Source: an uncultured Methanospirillum sp. (GTDB taxonomy: Archaea > Halobacteriota > Methanomicrobia > Methanomicrobiales > Methanospirillaceae). Taken from it: 64,000 nt of DNA. The notes under the pieces are model-generated. The model saw nothing but the letters and a program-made list of their open reading frames with translations. It was not told the origin of the DNA and did not search any database. The position numbers and the translations under genes were made by a program. The DNA lies in NCBI RefSeq assembly GCF_963668475.1, contig NZ_OY764544.1:2604001-2668000 (forward strand). Direction: 5' to 3'. Positions 32,981 to 42,195 of the stretch are shown here, piece by piece (positions within the stretch are counted from its first letter, which is position 1; the number at the start of each line of letters is the position of its first letter).

Positions 32981-33575
32981 AATTTTTAGCAGTATTCAGG
33001 GTGAAGGCAGTTCATCAGGGTATCCAACTGTCTTCATCCGCTTTGCCGGATGCAATCTCCGGTGCAGGTACTGCGATACCCCTGCCGCGCAGGATGATTG
33101 CGGAACTGAAATGGATCCTGGATCGATAGCAGAAGAGGTGAAGCGGACAGGGGTAACCCATGTGTGTGTTACCGGTGGAGAGCCACTCCTCCAGAATGAT
33201 CTCCCTGCGCTTCTGAAGATTCTCCACGACGCCGGGTATGAGATATCTATCGAGACCAACGGGACAGTGGATTTCAGGTCGTGCCAGGATTATGCAACGA
33301 TCTGCATGGATGTCAAGTGCCCGTCATCAGGTGAGAAGAGTGATCTGAACCTTCTCAAATGGATACGCCCGGAAGATTCGGTTAAGTACGTGATCGGTAC
33401 CGACGAGGATATCAGATATGCTCATGAGACTCTGAAGCAAAATGCGGTGAGAGGAACGATCTTCTGGTCACCGGTCTTCGGAACAGATCCGATGAATATT
33501 GTATCGTTTATTCTGGATCAGAACCTTCCGGTCAGGTTTCAACTGCAACTTCACAAGATTATCGGGGTACAATAA
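32967..33575 (+). CDS. queE: 7-carboxy-7-deazaguanine synthase
   Basis: This is a 202-residue radical SAM enzyme with the CX3CX2C cluster motif in FIRFAGCNLRCRYCDTPAA and the family start MKIAEIFSSIQGEGSSSGYP. It rearranges 6-carboxy-tetrahydropterin to CDG in the preQ0 path to archaeosine. It has a compact length typical of archaeal QueE. The TGA of queD and its own ATG overlap by 14 bp, and queC starts directly after its stop. Confidence 0.93.
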   Translation: MKIAEIFSSIQGEGSSSGYPTVFIRFAGCNLRCRYCDTPAAQDDCGTEMDPGSIAEEVKRTGVTHVCVTGGEPLLQNDLPALLKILHDAGYEISIETNGTVDFRSCQDYATICMDVKCPSSGEKSDLNLLKWIRPEDSVKYVIGTDEDIRYAHETLKQNAVRGTIFWSPVFGTDPMNIVSFILDQNLPVRFQLQLHKIIGVQ

Positions 33576-34238
33576 TTGAAAGCAGTGTGTCTTCTTTCAG
33601 GTGGCATGGATTCGTCTACCCTTGCTTACCTGGCAAAGTCTGAAGGGTATGATATCTATGCCCTTCATTTCACCTATGGGCAACGTACTGAAGATAAGGA
33701 ACGGGAATGTGCAAAGCGGATAGCCAGGCATCTCAATGCGGCAGAGTTCCTTGATGTAAATCTTGCATATCTGGTTCAGGTGGGGGCATCAAGCCTGACA
33801 GACCGGTCAATGCCTGTGAAATCCCATGAACAAGCAGGGGACGGGATTCCCCAGACCTATGTGCCGTTCAGGAATGCGAACCTCCTCTCTGTTGCAACAA
33901 GTTTTGCCGAGGCCAGAGGTGCAGATGCGATTTACATCGGTGTTCAGGCATCTGACTACTCCGGGTATCCTGACTGTCGGCCGGAATTCATCGATGCATT
34001 TCAGCAGGTGATAAACCTGGGAACAAGGCCTGATACTCACATCTCATTGAAGACTCCCTTCGTGAGAATGAACAAGTCAGAGATCCTGAAGATTGGAATG
34101 GATCTGGGGGTGCCGTACGAAGATACCTGGTCATGCTACCAGGACGGGGAGAAGGCCTGTGGTGTCTGTGGCTCCTGCCACTTTAGAAAGGAAGCATTTG
34201 ACTCGATCGGGATCGAGGATCCGATCCCCTACCGGTGA
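33576..34238 (+). CDS. queC: 7-cyano-7-deazaguanine (preQ0) synthase
   Basis: This is a 220-residue ATP-dependent enzyme that turns CDG and ammonia into preQ0. It has the PP-loop SGGMDSSTLAYLA and a C-terminal zinc-binding cysteine set (EKACGVCGSCHFRKEAF plus an upstream Cys in DTWSCYQDG). The start appears to be TTG at 33576, immediately following the queE stop, and the protein then begins KAVCLLSGGMDSST. Product preQ0 is inserted into tRNA by archaeal TGT, which is not in the window. Confidence 0.92.
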   Translation: MKAVCLLSGGMDSSTLAYLAKSEGYDIYALHFTYGQRTEDKERECAKRIARHLNAAEFLDVNLAYLVQVGASSLTDRSMPVKSHEQAGDGIPQTYVPFRNANLLSVATSFAEARGADAIYIGVQASDYSGYPDCRPEFIDAFQQVINLGTRPDTHISLKTPFVRMNKSEILKIGMDLGVPYEDTWSCYQDGEKACGVCGSCHFRKEAFDSIGIEDPIPYR

Positions 34239-34242
34239 ATTC

Positions 34243-34743
34243 ATGGAGATCTACCGGGGGAGACGCCTCACCATAGAGAAATCAGTCTTTTCTTTGCCTA
34301 ACGGAAAGCAGCGTGAAGCAGTGGTAGTCAGGCCGAGCGGAGCTGTAGTTATTTTCCCGATCGATGGGGAGCACTGTTATCTAATCAGGCAGTGGCGCTT
34401 TGCTATTGATCAGTATATCCTCGAGGCTCCTGCCGGTACCATGGAGGCCGGGGAGGATCCGATAGAGACAGCACGACGTGAATTGATCGAGGAAGCCGGT
34501 TTTGCAGCTCGTGAACTCATTCCCCGTGGCTGGATCTATACGACGCCGGGTTTCACTGATGAACGGATCTTCATTTATGAGGCCCGGGGGCTAACGCCCT
34601 CACGCGAGTATGTTCCTGATGACGACGAGATCATCGAGCCGGTCCGTCTGTCAATCCCTGAAGTCTGCCGGATGGTCAGGGAGGGTGAGATCGTTGATGC
34701 CAAGACGATTGCTGCGGTGTTTCACTGCACTGGGAGACTGTAA
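34243..34743 (+). CDS. NUDIX hydrolase (ADP-ribose pyrophosphatase-like)
   Basis: A 166-residue NUDIX protein with the box GTMEAGEDPIETARRELIEE followed by AGF (G-x5-E-x7-R-E-L-x-E-E-x-G) at about residues 65-87. An ADP-ribose/nucleotide-sugar pyrophosphatase role is the most likely for this subfamily. The ATG at 34243 starts right after queC (4 bp); the earlier in-frame starts lie inside queC. It may be co-transcribed with the queDEC genes. Confidence 0.85.
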   Translation: MEIYRGRRLTIEKSVFSLPNGKQREAVVVRPSGAVVIFPIDGEHCYLIRQWRFAIDQYILEAPAGTMEAGEDPIETARRELIEEAGFAARELIPRGWIYTTPGFTDERIFIYEARGLTPSREYVPDDDEIIEPVRLSIPEVCRMVREGEIVDAKTIAAVFHCTGRL

Positions 34744-34744
34744 C

Positions 34745-35617
34745 ATGGTGGCCCAATCCTTTCTTGTTCTCCTCCTTCTCCCTTTTTTGCTCTGTGTCGG
34801 GTGCACAGGTCTTCAGAATCAGGACTCTCTACCTACATATTCAGTATCTGATGCAGGTCTTCTCTCTCTATCGCTTTCTGATGCTCAAGTTTCCTCTACC
34901 CTTTTGGAGTCAAAAGGAAATGTATCGGTTGAAGATCTGACATTTGTCACTTTTGAGGGTAATGTTTCCGCAGTTCTGATCACTCCTGCCCAACCTGTTG
35001 CCTGTCTGGTTTGGGCTCCCGGGGCGGGGGTTCCTGCAACCGGGCATATCGATCACCTGATACCTTATGCTGAGCAGGGATATGCCGTTCTCGTAGTTGA
35101 TATCAGAGGGAATGGGGGAAAAACTCCTGGATATCCTCTGAACATCGAGCAGGATTATGCAAAGTATTCTTCCAGGGAATGGCCTCAGGTTTATCTGATT
35201 ATTGCAGATTTGATCGAGGCAGAGCGATACCTCCATCATCGATATGGATCAGTCGTTCCTGTCTGGATGGTTGGAGAGTCAAATGGAGGGCGATATGCAG
35301 CTATTTCCTCAGTTATTGATTCGGATGTCACCGGTTTTGTGGGAATATCAACATCTGGCTATGGTATGGCAGGAAATCAGTACCAGGGAGATGCAAGATT
35401 GTTTCTGCTGAGCATCGATCCCGATGTTGCGTGCCCCTCGCTAGGTCCGCGCCCTGCACTGATCTTTCATGCACCACTTGATACTATCATTCCTGAGAAA
35501 TCCGGAAAAGATCTCGCAAGTATTATTGGTCCATCAGCAAAATTCTATGAATTTAATGGAACTCATGGGGTAAATGGGGAAGTTGATGCCATTCTCCTTA
35601 AGCAACTGCAAAATTGA
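34745..35617 (+). CDS. Alpha/beta-hydrolase-fold lipoprotein
   Basis: The ATG at 34745 gives 290 residues. The N-terminus is a lipoprotein signal (FLVLLLLPFLLCVG then Cys-20). The body is an alpha/beta hydrolase with an oxyanion-side loop APGAGVPATGH, the nucleophile elbow VGESNGGRYAA (Ser in GxSxG form), an acidic strand DTIIPEKS and a catalytic-type His in FNGTHGVNGE. It would act on the outer face of the membrane on an ester or amide of unknown identity. It starts right after the NUDIX gene. Confidence 0.8.
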   Translation: MVAQSFLVLLLLPFLLCVGCTGLQNQDSLPTYSVSDAGLLSLSLSDAQVSSTLLESKGNVSVEDLTFVTFEGNVSAVLITPAQPVACLVWAPGAGVPATGHIDHLIPYAEQGYAVLVVDIRGNGGKTPGYPLNIEQDYAKYSSREWPQVYLIIADLIEAERYLHHRYGSVVPVWMVGESNGGRYAAISSVIDSDVTGFVGISTSGYGMAGNQYQGDARLFLLSIDPDVACPSLGPRPALIFHAPLDTIIPEKSGKDLASIIGPSAKFYEFNGTHGVNGEVDAILLKQLQN

Positions 35618-35659
35618 CATCCCACTTACGGTAATTCATTAGATATCTCGAAAAAAGGT

Positions 35660-36250
35660 TCAAACTGGGAAGATCTTCTTCCCGTATACTTCATTAATCG
35701 TCTGACCAAGGCCTATGTAAAGGGCAAGAAGTCCGGCGATTATTCCAGTAAGACCCGCAAGAGGTTTGAGTATGGCTATTCCGGTAAGATCGCTGGCGAT
35801 GAGAAGTGCCACCAGAAGGACCACGAAGAAAAGGGTGACATTCAGGATCCGGTGCATCTTAAATGAACAAACGAACAGGCCTACTGCAAAGACTCCCCAT
35901 ACTGCCAGAAATGCTGCCATATCGGTGGCTCCCGGAGCTTTTGCAAGACCCATAGTTGGCAACATCAGGATTGCCGCAAATGAAATCCAGAAAAATCCAA
36001 AGCTTCCGAAGGTAAGCATTCCAAAGGTATTATTTTTCTTCCACTCAAGGATTCCAGCAATGACCTGAGCGATTCCTCCGTAAAATATTGCCATAGCGAT
36101 GATGGGGCTTGCAAGGGGGGTAAATCCTGCATTATGCAGACTCAGGAGAATTGTTGTCATCCCGAATGCACATAATCCGAGTGGTGCAGGGTTTGCTGTA
36201 TCATCTACGAGAAATATGTTGTTTCTACTCTTTTCTTCAATATGATCCAT
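35660..36250 (-). CDS. GPR1/FUN34/YaaH (AceTr) family acetate transporter
   Basis: This 196-residue membrane protein has six predicted helices and the family start NPAPLGLCAFGMTTILLSLH, the NPAPLGL motif of the acetate/succinate channel-like AceTr family. It probably moves acetate or other short acids across the membrane, relevant in a methanogen that uses acetate as carbon source. Length and motif agree with SatP-type bacterial members. It converges on the gene before it (34745-35617). Confidence 0.88.
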   Translation of the reverse strand: MDHIEEKSRNNIFLVDDTANPAPLGLCAFGMTTILLSLHNAGFTPLASPIIAMAIFYGGIAQVIAGILEWKKNNTFGMLTFGSFGFFWISFAAILMLPTMGLAKAPGATDMAAFLAVWGVFAVGLFVCSFKMHRILNVTLFFVVLLVALLIASDLTGIAILKPLAGLTGIIAGLLALYIGLGQTINEVYGKKIFPV

Positions 36251-36502
36251 GATTACACCAAAATATGTCTATCCAGTCTGGTTCACTTTTATAATAATTT
36301 TCGCACCACTAATCTTTTCAAAAAAAGTATAATGCACCAGAAAATGCCTTACTTTGAACGGTGTGTGGTGCACTAATGGATGTTCATGTGTTTTCTGACT
36401 AAATTTAAAAAATTTCTCTGTTCTTTTGACAATTTTCAGATGTTCATGATGGTTTTTTCCTGATGTCCTACTTCACCGGATATCTTAAGTTCCTCACCAC
36501 TC

Positions 36503-36511
36503 AATATATAC
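36503..36511 (+). promoter_or_regulatory. TATA box for prf1
   Basis: AATATATAC at 36503-36511 lies about 26-34 bp before the ATG at 36537, which implies a leaderless or very short-leader transcript, typical of archaeal housekeeping genes. Confidence 0.45.
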
Positions 36512-36536
36512 CAGCTTACAATACAGGTTTGGTGCC

Positions 36537-37808
36537 ATGAGCGAAGCGGTTGAACATGATGACGCACGGCGGCGTTATGAATTTAAAAAGATGCTTGAGC
36601 GGCTGGAGGCGAAAGAGGGCAGTGGAACCGAACTGATCTCTCTCTACATACCTCCGGACAAGCAGATCTATGATGTAACCGCCCAGCTGCGGGACGAGTT
36701 TGGCCAGTGTGCCAACATCAAATCGAAACAGACCCGGACAAATGTACAGAGTGCTATATCCAGTATTCTTGCCCGGCTCAAATACTATAACAAGCCACCG
36801 GAAGAGGGAATGGCTGTCTTCTGTGGGAGTGTGAACAAGCATGGAGATCGCCAGGATCTTGAGTGTGACGTGGTGCTTCCGCCCCAGCCCATCAATCTCT
36901 ATTTGTACCGGTGCAGTTCCAAGTTCGAACTTGAACCTCTCCGTGACATGCTGGAAGAGAAGGCTGTATACGGCCTTCTGGTCCTTGACAGGCGGGAAGC
37001 ATACTGGGGATTCCTCCGCGGAAACCGGATCGATCCGATTGGTGGAACAACCTCCACAGTGCCTGGAAAGCAGCGCAAAGGTGGTCAGTCAAGTATACGA
37101 TTCGAGCGGCTCCGTCTGATCGCTATCAATGATTTCTATAAGAAAGTAGGCGAGCGATCCAGTGAGATATTCCTGAGCGAGAAGGACTACTTCAACCGGT
37201 TCAAGGGTCTGCTCATTGGTGGTCCATCCCCGACAAAGGAAGAGTTTGAACAGGGTCAGTTCCTGCATCACGAGGTGCAGAAGCGGGTCCTAGGACTCTT
37301 CGATGTTGCATACACCAACGAGAGCGGGCTTCCCGAACTTGTTGATGCTGCCGAGGATGTTCTGAAAGGGCAGACCGTTATTGAAGAGAAGCACATCATG
37401 GAGCGGTTCTTCAAGGAACTTGTCAAGGACAACGGCCTTGCCGCTTATGGAGAACAGAGTGTCAGGGCAAACCTTGAACTCGGTTCAGTTGATATGCTGC
37501 TCCTTTCCGACAAACTCCGTAAGTCACGTCTGATCATCAAATGTGATGCCTGCGGGTACACCGAGCAGAAGACGGTCCAGATGGAAGCGGGAAAAGATCC
37601 AAGTGACCTTGACTTCGGGCCCTGTCCGAAGTGTACATCCCCGCTTCAGCTTGAAGAAGAGTTTGACATCATCGATGAACTGACCCAGCTTGCTGATCAG
37701 AGCAACAGCAGTGTTTCCATCATATCGGATGATTTTGAGGAAGGGTCTCAGTTGTACAGTGCATTCGGCGGGATAGCCGCAATACTCAGATACAGGACAG
37801 GGTTTTAA
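36537..37808 (+). CDS. prf1: Peptide chain release factor aRF1
   Basis: This is a 423-residue eRF1-type release factor that reads all three stop codons. The stop-reading N-terminal domain holds QCANIKSKQTRTN (NIKS motif), and the M domain holds KGGQSSIRFERLR (GGQ, catalyses ester hydrolysis). The C-terminal domain has two CxxC pairs (CDACGYTE, CPKCTS) of a zinc ribbon. It is coupled to argS by TAATG overlap (37806-37810). Length is normal for archaea. Confidence 0.96.
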   Translation: MSEAVEHDDARRRYEFKKMLERLEAKEGSGTELISLYIPPDKQIYDVTAQLRDEFGQCANIKSKQTRTNVQSAISSILARLKYYNKPPEEGMAVFCGSVNKHGDRQDLECDVVLPPQPINLYLYRCSSKFELEPLRDMLEEKAVYGLLVLDRREAYWGFLRGNRIDPIGGTTSTVPGKQRKGGQSSIRFERLRLIAINDFYKKVGERSSEIFLSEKDYFNRFKGLLIGGPSPTKEEFEQGQFLHHEVQKRVLGLFDVAYTNESGLPELVDAAEDVLKGQTVIEEKHIMERFFKELVKDNGLAAYGEQSVRANLELGSVDMLLLSDKLRKSRLIIKCDACGYTEQKTVQMEAGKDPSDLDFGPCPKCTSPLQLEEEFDIIDELTQLADQSNSSVSIISDDFEEGSQLYSAFGGIAAILRYRTGF

Positions 37809-39475
37809 TGTACATTTCCTTGTGCGAACAGGTTGAAAAAGTTCTTAAAGAATACACCGGCAGGGATGATGTTCTCCTGGTTGATGGTGGAGACCATGCA
37901 GATCTCGCATCAACCGTGGCGTTTGCCATGGCGAAAGAGAAGCGGATGGCTCCCGCACAGATAGCCGGGGAGATCACCGATACCATATCAGACCGACTCT
38001 CAAAGGAGTTGAATGTCCGTACCGAAGCCACCGGGCCGTACATCAACTTCACGTTTGAGGGACCCTATTGTGCTGATGTGCTGAAGGCTGCAGTAAAGCC
38101 AGGATATGGGAGTCTTCCTGCAAAGAGTGTACGGGTTGTTCTTGAGCACACGAGTGCAAACCCGAACGGCCCGCTTCATGTCGGTCATATCAGGAACACC
38201 ATTATCGGTGATACCCTTGCCCGGTGTTTCCGCAAGGCAGGCTACCCACTTGAAGTGGAGTACTATGTCAACGACATGGGCCGCCAGATCGCGATCGTTG
38301 CCTGGGGAATTGATCGCCAGCATGCGGATGTGTATGGAGAAGGAAAAGGCGATCATCTGATAGCCGAGGTCTACATCGAGGCAAACAAGCACCTCACTGC
38401 TGATCCGTTACTCACTGCAGAGATCGATGCCCTGATGCAGAAGGTCGAAGCCGGAGACGAAGAGATCATCCGTAAATTTAAAGGCCCGGTCAGGCGCTGT
38501 CTTGATGGCTTCAAGGAGACCCTTGCCGGACTTCATGCTCACCATGACCGGTTTGTGTATGAGAGTGATTTTGTCAGGAACGGCGATACCAGCAAAATTC
38601 TCGGACGAATTGGTCACATGCCTGAAGCAGTCCATGAGGAGACCCTTGCACTTGATCTCTCAAAGTACGGGTTTGAGAAGAAGTACATCCTCAGGAGGTC
38701 TGACGGGACCAGCGTGTATGCCGCTCGTGATATTGCATTCCATATCTGGAAGGGTCACAACTTTGATCGTGTGATCGACGTTCTGGGTGCTGATCACAAA
38801 CTCATTGGCAGGCAACTTCAGGCAACCATGGATCTGCTCGGGGAAAACGCCCCTGAGATCGTCTTCTTTGAATTTGTCTCGCTTCCCGAAGGCTCGATGA
38901 GTACCAGAAGGGGGACGTTCATCTCGGCTGATGAACTGCTTGAAGAGGCCGGTCGGCGTGCAATGGAAGAGGTAACTACCCGGCGTCCTGAACTTGATGA
39001 AGTGACCCGGCGTGCGATCGCTACGGGAGTTGCAGCGGCAGCAATCAGGTACGATATTGTCAAGACGATCCCTGAGAAGAGCACGGTCTTTGACTGGAAA
39101 GAGGCGCTTGATTTTGAAAAGCAGAGCGGCCCGTACATTCAGTATGCCCATGCCCGTGCCTGTAGTATTCTTGACAAGGCCGGAGAATTCCCCCACTGTT
39201 ATGAGATCGAAGGTGATTGCGAGATAGCGCTGGCCAAAAAAATTGCCAGGTTCCCCAAAGTTATCGATCAGGTAGTCACTGAACTGAAACCGTATCTGCT
39301 GGCAATCTATGCCCGAGAGCTTGCAGACATTTTTGGTTCATTCTACCATGAAGAGCCGGTCCTCAAGGCACAGGGAACCGTGCGGGATCGGCGTCTTACT
39401 CTGGTTGAAGCAACCAGGAACACCCTGAAAGAGGCTCTTGAAACACTGGGGATAGATGCGCTCCGGGCGATGTAA
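37808..39475 (+). CDS. argS: Arginyl-tRNA synthetase
   Basis: This is a 555-residue class Ia synthetase with an N-terminal Add1-type tRNA-binding domain, the HIGH motif NPNGPLHVGHIRNT, a KMSKS-like region GSMSTRRGTFIS and the anticodon-binding DALR C-terminus. It starts on the A of the prf1 stop (TAATG). It charges tRNA-Arg. It overlaps the longest possible frame of the following wyosine gene by 20 bp. Confidence 0.95.
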   Translation: MYISLCEQVEKVLKEYTGRDDVLLVDGGDHADLASTVAFAMAKEKRMAPAQIAGEITDTISDRLSKELNVRTEATGPYINFTFEGPYCADVLKAAVKPGYGSLPAKSVRVVLEHTSANPNGPLHVGHIRNTIIGDTLARCFRKAGYPLEVEYYVNDMGRQIAIVAWGIDRQHADVYGEGKGDHLIAEVYIEANKHLTADPLLTAEIDALMQKVEAGDEEIIRKFKGPVRRCLDGFKETLAGLHAHHDRFVYESDFVRNGDTSKILGRIGHMPEAVHEETLALDLSKYGFEKKYILRRSDGTSVYAARDIAFHIWKGHNFDRVIDVLGADHKLIGRQLQATMDLLGENAPEIVFFEFVSLPEGSMSTRRGTFISADELLEEAGRRAMEEVTTRRPELDEVTRRAIATGVAAAAIRYDIVKTIPEKSTVFDWKEALDFEKQSGPYIQYAHARACSILDKAGEFPHCYEIEGDCEIALAKKIARFPKVIDQVVTELKPYLLAIYARELADIFGSFYHEEPVLKAQGTVRDRRLTLVEATRNTLKEALETLGIDALRAM

Positions 39476-39515
39476 GATACCAAACGGGCACAGCCCCGAG
39501 ATATCACTCCGGCGG

Positions 39516-40397
39516 ATGGGATATCTCTTCTTTGATCCCTCCTCTTCTGCTTCGCTCAAACCCTGTCTCTGGTGCAAACGTGCACTGACCGGGGGAGAGA
39601 TGTGCTACAAGCACCAGTTTTATGGCATCTCCAGCCATCGGTGTGTTCAGCTGACTCCGACGCTCCGGTGCAACCACCGGTGTCTCTTCTGCTGGCGTTC
39701 TTTTGAACATGAGCATCCTGCCGAAAAAGATCTTCCACCGGCAGAGATTGTGAACCGGATTCCGTTTCTTCAGAAGAAGGGGCTTGCCGGGTACAAGATC
39801 TCTCCCAAAGTTACCCCACAGCGATGGGACGAGGCTATCAATCCAGACCAGGTTGCGATCTCCCTGTCAGGAGAGCCGACCCTGTACCCGTATCTTCCTG
39901 AACTGATTGAGATGCTTAATCAGAAGGGATGCACAACCTTCCTCGTATCAAACGGGACAAACCCTGATGAACTCAGGGCGTGCAGACCGTATCAGAAGTA
40001 TGTCTCGCTCACTGCGACTGACCGGGACACCTATCTGAAAGTTGCCCAGCCACTTGAGGACTACTGGGATAGGCTGCAGGAGAGTCTGGTCTCACTGGGC
40101 AGAGAAGCGGACCAGGGAGCAAGAACTGCGATCCGCATCACGGTTGTCAAGGGGATTAATGATCATGATCCTGAAGGGTTTGCCAGATTGATCCAGGAGA
40201 GCGGTGCCTCTTTCGTCGAGGTGAAGTCGTATATGCATGTCGGATTCAGCCAGCGTCGCCTCACGATCAAGCATATGCCCCTTTATCCAGAGATCGAGGC
40301 ATTTGTGCAAGCGATGCTTCCGCATTGTGACTACACCATACGGGGGGAAAACTCCCAGTCCAGGGTTATCTGTCTAGAGAAGAGCGAGAACGCGTGA
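39516..40397 (+). CDS. taw1: 4-demethylwyosine synthase (TYW1/Taw1)
   Basis: This radical SAM enzyme has the diagnostic sequence [20 protein letters not shown] followed by WR (CX3CX2CW) and a second cluster-like Cys set near the start ([22 protein letters not shown]). It converts m1G37 of tRNA-Phe to 4-demethylwyosine with pyruvate. The frame is open from 39456, within argS; the ATG at 39516 gives 293 residues and begins at the conserved [10 protein letters not shown] region. It is encoded directly between two tRNA synthetase genes. Confidence 0.9.
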   Translation: MGYLFFDPSSSASLKPCLWCKRALTGGEMCYKHQFYGISSHRCVQLTPTLRCNHRCLFCWRSFEHEHPAEKDLPPAEIVNRIPFLQKKGLAGYKISPKVTPQRWDEAINPDQVAISLSGEPTLYPYLPELIEMLNQKGCTTFLVSNGTNPDELRACRPYQKYVSLTATDRDTYLKVAQPLEDYWDRLQESLVSLGREADQGARTAIRITVVKGINDHDPEGFARLIQESGASFVEVKSYMHVGFSQRRLTIKHMPLYPEIEAFVQAMLPHCDYTIRGENSQSRVICLEKSENA

Positions 40398-40404
40398 GGA
40401 TATT

Positions 40405-41985
40405 ATGAGATTTGATATTGAAGAGTTCAAACAGCGGGCAAAGGAAGATTATGAGGCAGCGTGGCATGCAGGCCCGTCGGTCCTGACACCCCCGTCGGTA
40501 GATCGGACATATCCAAGGCTTCAGTACAGGCAGGCAACCCCCCATCCGGTCTTTGCAACGATCCAGAAACTCAGGAAGACGTACCTTGCGATGGGGTTTG
40601 ACGAGGCTGAGAACCCGATCATCGTTGATGAACAGGAGGTCTATCGGCAGTTTGGTCCTGAAGCGATGGCAGTGCTTGATCGCGTCTTTTACCTCGGTGG
40701 CCTTCCAAGGCCGAATGTCGGGATCGGAAAGGATCAGGTAGAGAAGATATCAGGGATCATCGGTCGTCAGATAGCAGAAGAGGATGAAGAGGCTCTCCGG
40801 AAGACTCTGCATGCCTATAAAAAATCGGAGATCGACGGTGATGACCTGACACATGAACTCGCAGCAGTGCTCAAGACCGATGATGCGCTGGTTGTTGAGA
40901 TCCTTGATCAGGTCTTTCCTGAATTTCGTGAGTTAAAACCCGAATCCGGGCGCCAGACCCTCCGGTCTCATATGACCAGCGGATGGTTTCAGACGCTCGG
41001 TTCCATCTGGGAGAAGGTTCCCCATCCGATCATGCTCTTCTCAATCGACCGGTGTTTCCGTAGGGAACAGGCCGAAGATGCCCAGCGTCTGATGAGTTAC
41101 CACTCTGCATCCTGTGTAGTTGCAGGAGAGGATGTCACCATGGAGGATGGAAAAGCAGTTGCCAGGGCCCTCCTCTCCTCATTTGGATACACTGATTTTG
41201 AGTTCAGGCCTGATGACAAGCGATCAAAGTACTATATGCCTGATACCCAGACAGAGGTGTATGCTTCCCATCCCAAACACGGGTGGGTGGAGGTCGCGAC
41301 CTTTGGTATCTACTCCCCGTCATCTCTTGCAGGATACGGGATCGGTGTCCCGGTCATGAACCTTGGCCTCGGAGTTGAACGCCTTGCGATGATCGCTTCC
41401 GGATCAAATGATGTCAGGGAGATGTGCTTCCCCCAGTTTGCTCCAAGGCAGTATTCAGATGCTGATATTGCCAGGGCTGTCTCGATTGAGAAGGAACCAT
41501 CGGCAGCGGGTCGTCAGATTGTTCGTGCGATCTGTGATGCAGCTCTTCCAAATGCAACCGCAATAGGGCCGTGCTCGTTCAAAGCATGGGAGGGTGAAAT
41601 TTTTGGCAAAAATATCTCTGTCTTTGTCGAGGAGCCGGAGGAAGGAGCAAAACTCCTCGGCCCTGCATGTATGAATGAGATATTTGTACAGGATGGTTCA
41701 GTTCTTGGAGTACCGGACACAGAAAAGTTCGCCCAGGTTAGAAAGGAAGGAACTCCTGTCGGTCTCTCGTTTCTCCATGCCGCTGCTGCTGGCGCTGTGG
41801 CTTCTATTGAGATGGCAGCCATGTGCGGAGAAGGAACAACGGTGCAGTATAAGATGGCCCGACTCCCGGGAGATATTAACCTGAAGATCGCTCCCTATGC
41901 TATGCGGTACATCACCGATAACAACAGAAAGGTCGACGTCCGCGGACCTATCTTTCTCACGATCAGATCAGAGATCAACCCATAA
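40405..41985 (+). CDS. sepS: O-phosphoseryl-tRNA(Cys) synthetase
   Basis: A 526-residue class II synthetase matching Sep[22 protein letters not shown] start, the class II core ([31 protein letters not shown]) and a PheRS-like fold. It attaches phosphoserine to tRNA-Cys in methanogens, after which SepCysS makes Cys-tRNA. It is present in archaea that lack or supplement CysRS. SepCysS is not in the window. Confidence 0.95.
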   Translation: MRFDIEEFKQRAKEDYEAAWHAGPSVLTPPSVDRTYPRLQYRQATPHPVFATIQKLRKTYLAMGFDEAENPIIVDEQEVYRQFGPEAMAVLDRVFYLGGLPRPNVGIGKDQVEKISGIIGRQIAEEDEEALRKTLHAYKKSEIDGDDLTHELAAVLKTDDALVVEILDQVFPEFRELKPESGRQTLRSHMTSGWFQTLGSIWEKVPHPIMLFSIDRCFRREQAEDAQRLMSYHSASCVVAGEDVTMEDGKAVARALLSSFGYTDFEFRPDDKRSKYYMPDTQTEVYASHPKHGWVEVATFGIYSPSSLAGYGIGVPVMNLGLGVERLAMIASGSNDVREMCFPQFAPRQYSDADIARAVSIEKEPSAAGRQIVRAICDAALPNATAIGPCSFKAWEGEIFGKNISVFVEEPEEGAKLLGPACMNEIFVQDGSVLGVPDTEKFAQVRKEGTPVGLSFLHAAAAGAVASIEMAAMCGEGTTVQYKMARLPGDINLKIAPYAMRYITDNNRKVDVRGPIFLTIRSEINP

Positions 41986-42195
41986 TGCACATCTCCGGAA
42001 AAAAGTCCGGTTGATTATTCTATTTTTGATATACTTCAGATCTGATATTTTTTCATGTGTCCTGTAATCCATTTTTTCGTCTTCCCCGGGCGCATCTTCC
42101 GGAAAGATTATCATGAACAGGAACAACATTCAAACAATTGAAACTCTGAGGTTTCTACTGAAGTAATCCGGTTAACGGATGTTGGGGCTTTAAAT